Below are positions 56,414 to 64,000 of a stretch of 64,000 nucleotides of DNA, piece by piece; the first letter of the stretch is position 1, and every line of letters starts with the position of its first letter. The position numbers and the translations under genes are program-made. The notes beneath the pieces are model-generated. The model was not told the DNA's origin. It made no database searches and saw only the letters and a list, made by a program, of their open reading frames with translations. The stretch covers positions 1 to 64,000 of the forward strand of contig JAKUHH010000177.1 in NCBI GenBank assembly GCA_022701365.1, in the 5' to 3' direction. This DNA is from Mycocentrospora acerina (lineage: Eukaryota; Ascomycota; Dothideomycetes; Pleosporales).

Positions 56414-57686
56414 TATATGTCATTTAGCAAGACCAAAATTTCTACCGATGAAGTGAAGCTTTAACTTCTATCGTTGTGTCAACATAGTTTATACTTGAGT
56501 GTAATGACTTTCAGTGACTTTAAATAGGGTTGGGATTCATGAAAGCAATTGGAACTGAGATATCATATATGAGAAGATTATTGTAGAAGTGGCATGGTCC
56601 GAAACTTGATATCATCTTTAGCTTGAGGTGTACCTTTTCAGTATCATTGAGCTAAATGTATGGTCTATTCCCGACTTTCTGACACAGCTTGCATAAAAAT
56701 ATCAGTATAAACAATGCAATACCCTGGTGGACTTTATGAAACGCAATGAAGTGGACATCACATATGAGAACATGATCTCAACCAAAAAAGGACAGGTGGA
56801 AAGAAGGAGAGTTATTCGTGTTACAATTCATCTACAGAATATTAATACCAGTTCGACAGTAGCCCGACCTGATCACTGTCAAAACTTCGTATTAGTCATC
56901 GTATGCATGCTTGCAACATTTTCCTAATTTTCCAGTTCTTGTATGGTGGCATTTATCCATAAATGCCTATCGGTTCCAAATTATAGCGCGAATCACCTGT
57001 GCGCTTAAGCCCTCTATCACCTTAAGTCCACTTTTGTTTTTAAATCCGCCAAGCAGTCAAGCCACTAAGCTTGGGATTGGAATGCCAATTCTTTAGCTGA
57101 AACCCTATCATTAGTACTAATCCATTGCCGTTGCGATTGAGATCTAACCAATCAAAATGAATTAAAGCGATGAGCTAAAACTAGATCTGAAGTAATATGT
57201 TTACGTAGTGTCAAGGGTGCTAAACCAGCGACACGAATCGCACTGATGTGTACGGTGATCATAAAAGTGTGAAGGGAAAGGTATTGGTGTTATGAGATTT
57301 GCTATGTTCATCTTACCACAGCTCACTACAGCTCACCTTCAGGTCGCACACAGTAAAAATAGCTAATGCCATCCTGTTTCCACGTCGGTGCCTCTCCAAA
57401 CACCTTATTCTGTCAACGCCTCTTGCGAACCGTTTCTTTTTGCTTAAACAATTTTGGATCGAATCGATAAAGATCGTTTCCGAGCACTTGTTTTGCAGAA
57501 GAGATCGTAATTGAAAAAATTGTACTTAGAACTTGTAAAATGGTGAAAGATCACTCAATTTTCATTTGTTTGGGCTAATAGATCTATTCACTGCAACACG
57601 ATGGATTGTCAATTAGAAGAATTCAAGCTGAAAAAATTAGGCACGACAGTGTTTCAGTATATATATAGGTATAGTTGATAAAGATT

Positions 57687-57733
57687 GCTATACTTCTGCA
57701 TTCAAATGAAGTTGAGTTATAAAGAAGTATAGC
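57687..57733. repeat. 47-nt hairpin with 11-bp perfect stem
   Basis: The arm gctatacttct at 57687-57697 is perfectly complementary to agaagtatagc at 57723-57733, with a 25-nt loop. It lies about 160 bp left of the larger inverted repeat. Confidence 0.6.
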
Positions 57734-57896
57734 TAGCACATGAGAAGTCCTATTTCAGATACCAGTGCTACCTTCTGTGTGATAATTCTTGTAAGTGAAC
57801 TAGCTGACTTTGTTTACCCACTTCAACTTTGATTTCATATTTATCAATCACGATATAACGAATGGAAAAAAAATTTCATTGAAAGATGTCGTGTAA

Positions 57897-58025
57897 AGTA
57901 TATCAATCTACTAGCTACACAGCCAAAGATTAATTGGTTTTTGGCTTTGCAAAAAAATTATTAAGATATTGTCATAGCCAGAAATCAATTGAATTCTAGC
58001 TGTGAGGCTAGTAGATTGATATACT
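57897..58025. repeat. long inverted repeat (~129 bp), MITE-like or small-RNA hairpin
   Basis: The outer 19 bp are perfect: agtatatcaatctactagc at 57897-57915 pairs with its complement ending at 58025. Complementarity continues inward with mismatches through cacagc (57918-57923) and attggtttttggct-type sequence to a short A/T-rich loop near 57958-57964. Both arms are therefore about 60 nt. Weaker complementarity extends a few bases outside. No coding capacity is present. It could be a foldback MITE or a folded transcript. Target-site duplications are not obvious. Confidence 0.75.
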
Positions 58026-59204
58026 CGACGCGGTAGATATTGATTTTAGGTAGACACTTGGTGCCTACCACAGAACCATATAAATAGATTACAAGCAAAA
58101 GCGAATGGATGGCATTGCATTTCTTCACTGATTTTCAGGATTTTCCATCGACCCATCTCATATTTACTTTTCTATTAACTAACTAAATGCCCCGTTGTTT
58201 ACAATTATCGAATCTTGCGGCAATAGTCAGGCCCAGATTACATGCCAGTGGTGTGAAGCGATAAGCAACATTTGACAGTAATGTGCAACAATTCTCTTTT
58301 ATGCGTCCAGGCATTCAAAGGCATGTCTCGAGTTATTTGATCGCTACTTCTAACGAAAACAGGGCTAGCATAGTGAGACGCGGTTGGTGCCGTCCCTATG
58401 TGCGACGCACGCTATCTCCGCAATTGACTTGGTTCGCGGCGTTTAGGGCTTTAAGGTGGTGCCACTGTCCCGCGCTTTTAAAACCTGCCAATCCGGACAT
58501 AGGGTGTCTCAGAAATCAGAAAGGTGTCACTTACGTAGAATGGAATACTGCTTCAGGAGTGGTAACGAATCGAAACCCAGTAATGCGGAAAATTGAATCG
58601 AATCAAACAAGCCACCTCACTACCTCTTTCAAAAGCTAGGACTCTGAGCTGCTTATGACAAACAGGAGGCAGGTAAGGCCGTCTTGTAACGTGATTTTGA
58701 TCAATTCTTTACGTGACTCTATGTTGCCAGCAACATCAAATGCGCAAATTCCAGTATTCGTATTAATCAAACTCAGAAGCCAAACAAGAATCGCTACACA
58801 TCCTTCTGTCTATTAGTCGATCTCAAAACGCATCAAATGCAGGTTCCCTGTACTTGTTAGGATTATCTTGATGTTTAATAAAAACCTCAAATAGTGAGAT
58901 TATATTTGTGTAACCTTGAATCGAAATTTCAGGCAAAGAATCTACTCCTCTGAGTGGTTCGGTCTTGTTTTTTTGGCAGAGACATATCTGCCTAGGAAGA
59001 TCTCATATAGACCGAAAAGTGATTTGCATTGACAATCAAACTAACACTATCCATACTTAGGAAACGAAAAATATGCCAAGTCTGAAGGTGTGAAGCCGGG
59101 TAATCAAGTACGTACCATACCTTGGCTTAATCATTCAAATTTAATCCCGGGTCAGATTTGTAATGCTAAATTTTTAGAAACCCCTGAAACCCCAATTAAA
59201 TACA

Positions 59205-59213
59205 TATATAAAG
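59205..59213 (+). promoter_or_regulatory. TATA box of the small secreted protein gene
   Basis: The string tatataaag lies 72 bp before the ATG and is followed by an A/T-rich leader with repeated ctcaatat strings. Confidence 0.55.
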
Positions 59214-59276
59214 ACATTATAGCTCCGTCGTTCTTTCATAAGTCAAATATCTCAATATCTCAATATCTCTCCAACT

Positions 59277-59995
59277 ATGAAGTCATTCACCTTCACCCTT
59301 TCTGTGGCAGCTGCTCTATTGCCTGCAGTCCGCGCCATCAATATGACATTCTACAATCCACAATGTGGAGTGGACTATGCGTTTGGTCCCTTTTACGAAG
59401 AGTAGGTTTTTTCCCTGTATCTCTTGCATATAAAAGACTAATCTCGTGCCTAGACTATTGGCAGTCGCCGAGACCCCTACATCAGCTTCCGAGTTTACAG
59501 ATTTCTTCACCCCGAACGGAACTTTGTCCTTGATGGAGAATTCTGTACAGGGTGGAAACAATATCCTGGCACTCATGCGAGCAGCTTTGCCAAGTGATGG
59601 TTCAGTTCAATGGAACGTACGTTACATGTCACAGAGAAAGACAGGTTTCTTTCCGACAAATAACTGACCTGATTTCCGCAGCATTATCCCAATATAACTT
59701 TCGTTACTGAGGACACCAAAATCTCGAAGACATTCCAACTTTCCGGAATTTTGCACGCCATTACAGCCGGAAATTGTTCTACAACTTAGTAAGTGCACGT
59801 CTCTTGTTCGAGATGATCTCTCCTTCTTCCATGTCTGTTCGGCGCTAAGACGTTATTAGTTTCTCAACCCGATTCACGGTAACCAAAAACGTTACAACTG
59901 GGATTCCAAATTTGGACCCTCATTCCGGCAGCCTAGTTGCTTATAACGGATTCAGTATTCTGAGCTCTCCAGATCCGTGTTTTGCATCGTATTAG
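59277..59995 (+). CDS. small secreted NTF2-like protein, 176 aa, four exons
   Basis: The gene is visible only after joining four exons (59277-59401, 59454-59616, 59682-59788, 59860-59995), which close to 177 codons with ordinary GT-AG introns. Residues 1-20 are a clear signal peptide (MKSFTFTLSVAAALLPAVRA). The mature protein starts INMTFYNPQCGVDYAFGPFY, then EFTDFFTPNGTLSLMENSVQ, HYPNITFVTEDTKIS, FQLSGILHAITAGNCSTTYF and STRFTVTKNVTTGIP, ending SSPDPCFASY. The order helix, FTDFFTPNGTL strand, GG-N-ILALM helix and paired strands resembles SnoaL/NTF2-like folds. Three Cys and several N-glycosylation sites fit an extracellular protein. The function is unknown. A putative effector or secreted binding protein is possible. 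Confidence 0.85.
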
Positions 59996-61367
59996 TCTTC
60001 TGTTCACAGAGTGTATTCTTGTAACAGCTTCGACTTGTATCTATGGTTTGCGAGCCTGAAGTAAAACTTTTGTAAACCCATCGAGTGTAGCCTTGCCAGC
60101 TAGTTCATAGTGTTTGTGCAGTTGTGGTCGCTTACAGCGAAGGTTAGAAACTTCCGAGTCATTTGATTGTTTGTGATCTTTCTGTTTTTTGTTTGTAGTT
60201 CAGTCTATTTCAAATGCTAGTTCGATTTGCAATTTGCAAATTATGGTGAAAATAATTCTGTTCCACATAATAGCCTAATACTTTTGTTCTTGTATCGCTT
60301 TTCCAATTTGTCTTTTAGCGCGCTACTGTTGTTAAAGTTTTAGGATTTCCAATTAAATCATCTTGTGAGGGCATGTAAAATATGATGATTACAAATTCGT
60401 CTTTATGTGGAAGTTGAAAATGTTGGTGAATTATTTATGTCAGCCATCAAACTAAACCTTCCGATTGCAAGGGAATGTGTATTGTTCTTTCTGGTAATGC
60501 ATCAGTTTAAACATCATATTACCGATTTGGCTTGCATGGTACAGTGGGATAGAGCGATGTCCTCATATTAGTCACGACGGCAAAAAGTTTGAAATTTTTA
60601 CTATTCTTTATTCTGCACAATTACAGCTGCCTTTTTCTTATAGGAAAAGCCTCTACAATGCGTGTTGCACGACTTATACTGGCAGACGAGACGCAATTCT
60701 CAAACTCGGTCTAAATATACTCATTGCAAGTTCTCCGATGTATAATGGAAGCGTAACGTTTCGAGCCGAAATTTAAACTCGAAATGAGATTTCTCTCCCC
60801 ACAATACATCCGCAAAGTTAAGATTTTGGCTGTTAGGTAGTTCATAGTGATTGAAGTTCGACTCAAGAAGTGAGACACAGCTGAAATGTTCTCAGCCATC
60901 TGGTCAAATGAAAAATTTACGTCACACGTATGGATGTATCTTGAGGTGGTCATGGGATCTTCAAGTCTTGGCAAAACACGACTTATTTATCTTAAACGAA
61001 TTGTCTGATTACTACCCGATGGATGGAGACCATCTTGAAAACGGAAATTTAAGTAAATTACTGTGTGGACTTCTACTCCGCAAAAAGCCATCAATCAGAG
61101 CAGGTTTTTATACGTAGGACAAGCACTGAGGTAGGTATCTCCCACTCCAGGTTGAGCTGCTCACGTAAGATCGAGCAGCCGAAGCGTATCTGGCAAGCGT
61201 GATTCCAAGTGATACTACTTAAAGAACCTCTGTTAATCTAAACGGTCACCAATACATGTCATTGTTGAGCATAGTGAGATGTAGAAGCAGAGGGTCTAAT
61301 ATTATAATTCGACATATTCGAGGTAGGAATCTTCCTTTAAATTCGACTTTTTCGTGCCATGTTCACG
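59996..61367. other. 1.4-kb A/T-rich intergenic, no gene recognised
   Basis: The genes on both sides end toward this stretch. Frames at 60711-60974 and 60851-61117 overlap on opposite strands and lack motifs. Confidence 0.55.
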
Positions 61368-61982
61368 TCAATGCTTCTTTGATGGCGGCATAACGTAGGA
61401 ATCAATGTAGTTCGGGACCCTTTGCGAAAACATGACGATCTCCTCATCACTTACACCAAACTCCCACCCACCAGATGGTCTTCCACCTGTCCCAGAAATA
61501 CTACCCAAACACTCTTCGCTGAGCCTTTGGGTCTCATTTTTTTCCGTTCCGTTAGACTCATGAGTCGTATTGCTTCCCGGTGCTACAATGCCATCAAGCA
61601 AATCGACGTCATTGCGGTAGTGGTACATTGTGGTCCAACTAAAACTTTCGATATCATTCTTCGGATGTATGCGCCATGTGAGCCACACAATTGCACTTGC
61701 ATTGCTAATCGGGTTGACTCTCACGCTGTCCGCGGTTACGTTGTTGCCGATACCTGCGTCTTCAAAGAAATTGTATGCCAGAAGCGTAGCGTCGGTAATG
61801 CTTGCAAAAGACTGATTGGTGGCGACGTTGCCGATGAAGAACGCTGTATAAGGTTCTCGATAGTATGAAGCAATATTTTCAGCAACTTGTTGTGGGGTTG
61901 AGCCATTACGGTACAAGTCGTAGATGGTGCCATAGGAAGTGGCGAAGGCGTAAGCTGTTGCGTAGATACAGCTTGATATCAT
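61368..61982 (-). CDS. SnoaL/NTF2-like hypothetical protein, 204 aa, probably secreted
   Basis: This is an intronless frame of 204 codons from Met-Ile-Ser-Ser-Cys. A longer frame starts at 62132, but a TATA-like element at 62122-62129 would place transcription downstream of that ATG, so the shorter start is preferred. The N terminus (ISSCIYATAYAFATSYGTIY) may act as a weak signal sequence. Then come DLYRNGSTPQQVAENIASYY, PYTAFFIGNVATNQS, AIVWLTWRIHPKNDIESFSW and GGWEFGVSDEEIVMFSQRVP. The helix-strand order and the WLTWRIHPKN / GWEF pattern look like fungal SnoaL/NTF2-like proteins. Many Asn-X-Ser/Thr sites (NGS, NQS, NVT, NAS, NTT, NGT, NET) favour secretion. It may be functionally linked to the NTF2-like gene 1.4 kb away. 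Confidence 0.75.
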   Translation of the reverse strand: MISSCIYATAYAFATSYGTIYDLYRNGSTPQQVAENIASYYREPYTAFFIGNVATNQSFASITDATLLAYNFFEDAGIGNNVTADSVRVNPISNASAIVWLTWRIHPKNDIESFSWTTMYHYRNDVDLLDGIVAPGSNTTHESNGTEKNETQRLSEECLGSISGTGGRPSGGWEFGVSDEEIVMFSQRVPNYIDSYVMPPSKKH

Positions 61983-62121
61983 GGTGGCTCTGATGAATTT
62001 AAAGATATTTTTGATAGATTGGATCGCTGGAGACGAGATAGAGAAACTTTCAAATGCTCGGGCTGGCTTGAGGTGCCTGATGATGGATAAGATGAGCAAA
62101 TGACGAAAGACGTGGTTCGCC

Positions 62122-62129
62122 TTTATATG
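62122..62129 (-). promoter_or_regulatory. TATA-like element for the NTF2-like gene
   Basis: On the minus strand the sequence reads gcatataaag, about 140 bp upstream of the chosen ATG. It supports the shorter of two possible start codons. Confidence 0.45.
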
Positions 62130-62132
62130 CAA

Positions 62133-64000
62133 TTCGGGTCCTAACGGCGTTACTAAATAGATTTACTAGAGCCGTGCGGTACTTCACCATCTAATTGCAC
62201 GATTCAATAATTTCACTGGTAAACTTGGCGTTTAAGAATCATAGCACACCCTAGCGAAGTGCTAATGACCCAAGAGTTTGACGCGCCAGCAAGATTATAG
62301 TAAGGTTCTGTTTGTTAGGCTTGGAATCTATCTGCTGAATGGTAATTACGACTTCTTGCACAGCACGAGTGAAAAGTGATTAGGCAAGTGCTTTCCATAC
62401 TCTTGCTAATGCCATCAACACGCAGTTTATCCTATATTTCTTCAGCTTGAAAAGGCTCATCTTAATGCACAGGTTTGATTCGGCTTTAGTCTCGGCTTCA
62501 GTTTTGAAGCCTAAGTCCAAAGTTGCCGGCTGCCCAATGGAATTCACTGGAGCTTTCTATCGCCTATCGGAATTTTTTCGTCCGTTAATCATTTGGGACT
62601 AGTTGAGAAGTAGAGGTGACGAAGTCTGTTGCCTGAGGTGTCCAAAAGAATTATATGTGCAGACAGGGGTTGCTCCACTTTTACTTGCGTATATCGTATT
62701 AGAAAAGATGTCCCTCAAGAACACCCGACATGATTAACTTCATGCCTTCGCTCTTCAATGACTAAACCAGATCTTGTTAGGTCGCCCTAAAATGCGACTC
62801 CTCCCGCCTAACTATGGCTGCTTTTACTTCTCGTCACAAAAACAATGAAGACTCGGAAGGCTATCTGCCTGATTAAATGGTCTTTGCCGGCAGCGGACAA
62901 GCATAATTGAATTTTACAGATTGAGGGAATCATGTCTTAAGATACTACAGTAACTTTATACAAATATAATTGACGCGAGAGGCCACGAACAACAAAGTGG
63001 ATAACTTGGGTCCCAGACGAGCCGATAGGTAAATAGCAGTTAAGATAAAGCTGCCTAACCCCCCATAATGTCTAAATTTACAGCGAAGTTGCCCGAAATA
63101 ATTTTTTCATTTGCGGATCGTCTGATTGGCGTTATGTAGTCAGAGGTCTACATGTTAATAACAGAGTTTCTATTTTATCGGTCTCTACGAAGCTGTCCCG
63201 CTATGTAGTGCAACCAAGCAGGCTCACCTTCTTCTTATTATCTGTGCGGTGATTTATGCTCAATAAATGCGTTTCAGGCATGGTGCTCTTCGAGTGCGAA
63301 ACCGAAACGATGAACCAAATTTTCGGAAGCGATATCTAGGCAACCGTATCTACCGTATTGCGCTTAAGGGCATGCCTAGGTCTGTGCTGTGTCCGTGCGC
63401 GTGATGATCACCTTCGTATGATGCAACCTCAACACTCTAAGGTGTATCCCAAGACTTCAACTAAGCAACCTATTTTTAATTGAAATTTTATGTCACAGTT
63501 TTATCCAAATGTGTCAGGCAAATATAAAGGTAATAGCATTTAAAAAATTGGTTTTGAGTAGAATAGCTTACATTTTAGCCTTACAACACTTTTATTAGCG
63601 TTAACTTCGCCGATAGCAACAACAAGCCCTTCAAATGTCTGTTGTACTTGAACCTCCAACGATATCGTAAATATAGAGCATCTTTACGTGAGTAAAGTCA
63701 GCACAACCTGCTACCAGAGAGCCCACCCGTGGAATTCTCTCTGAGGAGCTATGGAGGCAGTGGCGATATACGTTCAGGATCCAGTTTTCTTTCCTAAATT
63801 TCAAACAATACAGGAATGTTCGCTATTCAGAGCATTCTGATTTTTTTCTCAATCTCTAAATTCCGGACTTTGTTCACTTGTATTAATACAGAGCCTTTTG
63901 AATATAAAGACAAAGTTTACTTCTGGTTTCACCCTCGCCCATCATCAGCTTTATACGTTGTAATTTTAATTCAAACCTTCGACACATTCTTAATTTGTAT
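62133..64000. other. 1.9-kb A/T-rich right edge, no gene recognised
   Basis: No frame above ~60 codons is credible. Near the right edge (63902-63950) aatataaagac followed by a C/T-rich leader resembles the promoter of a plus-strand gene starting beyond the window. Confidence 0.5.

Larger units (their letters stand above)
56414..59276. other. 2.9-kb A/T-rich region with inverted repeats
   Basis: No convincing gene is present. Frames at 57299-57514 and 58283-58639 lack motifs. It contains a 47-nt hairpin and a ~129-bp long inverted repeat listed separately, and a TATA box for the following gene at 59205. A TATAAATA at 58079-58086 precedes a 25-codon frame at 58187 that I do not accept as a gene. 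Confidence 0.6.

Noticed and set aside
58187..58264. 25-codon frame (MPRCLQLSNLAAIVRPRLHA...) behind a TATAAATA element and a C/T leader
   Set aside because: Too short, no family likeness, and no continuation by a standard intron that I could find. It may be a decayed gene start.
58283..58639. 118-codon plus-strand frame
   Set aside because: Codon and residue composition look random, with no motif, promoter or splice support.
61983..62132. N-terminal extension of the NTF2-like protein starting at 62132
   Set aside because: A TATA-like element overlaps the extension's start, so transcription should begin downstream.
1..64000. tRNA, rRNA, CRISPR, transposase or reverse-transcriptase genes
   Set aside because: No tRNA box pairs, rRNA stretches, spaced repeats or transposon protein motifs were recognised on either strand by eye. 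A tRNAscan or Rfam run would be decisive.

Overview
The window looks like chromosomal DNA of a filamentous ascomycete (Pezizomycotina, possibly Dothideomycetes). Genes are split by short introns of about 45-75 nt with GT-AG (some GC-AG) borders. Strands are mixed, there are no operons, and the families are typically fungal: Taf14, an Spt21/Ams2-type regulator, Fta4, GT15 mannosyltransferase, Zn2Cys6 factor and DUF4604. For 22 of the 26 coding genes I rebuilt exons by hand so that the frame closes exactly (20 spliced genes plus two single-exon calls supported by domains or repeats). The other four are plain single-exon calls. No tRNA, rRNA, CRISPR array or transposase gene was recognised.

Region 1 (1-40.6 kb) is gene-dense and mostly housekeeping. 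In order it carries a small hypothetical, Taf14, RanBP1, a 765-aa orphan with one membrane segment, a GT15 mannosyltransferase, a DUF4604 protein, a coiled-coil protein, a small membrane protein, a Q/S/N-rich protein, a type I membrane protein, a full-length Argonaute, an Arf6-type GTPase, a GT8 glycosyltransferase, a mitochondrial carrier, SAGA subunit Sgf29, mannose-6-phosphate isomerase, a coiled-coil protein whose intron holds a poly-C tract and a 188-base assembly gap, Sm-D2, a 1,319-aa Spt21/Ams2-like factor and kinetochore Fta4.

Region 2 (41.2-49.2 kb) looks like a catabolic cluster: SDR, Zn2Cys6 transcription factor, class II aldolase, a second related SDR and an MFS carrier. All three promoter-bearing intergenic regions carry a near-palindromic 13-bp motif, CYTCGTNWCGRGG, in four copies. 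This suggests a self-contained regulon in which the cluster's own zinc-cluster factor could drive uptake, redox conversion and aldol cleavage of a sugar, polyol or sugar acid. The substrate is unknown, and no kinase is visible although this aldolase superfamily normally uses phosphorylated ketoses.

Region 3 (49.2-64 kb) is A/T-rich and gene-sparse. It holds a 123-aa protein made of two copies of a VYL-type repeat, two further SDRs, a ~129-bp near-complete inverted repeat, and two small NTF2-like, probably secreted proteins. One of these is a four-exon gene that only appears after splicing. This part has the look of accessory sequence.

The main leads are the SDR/aldolase/MFS cluster with its shared motif, the Argonaute with an N-terminal CCHC zinc knuckle, the long hairpin, the tandem-repeat small protein, and the pair of NTF2-like secreted candidates.
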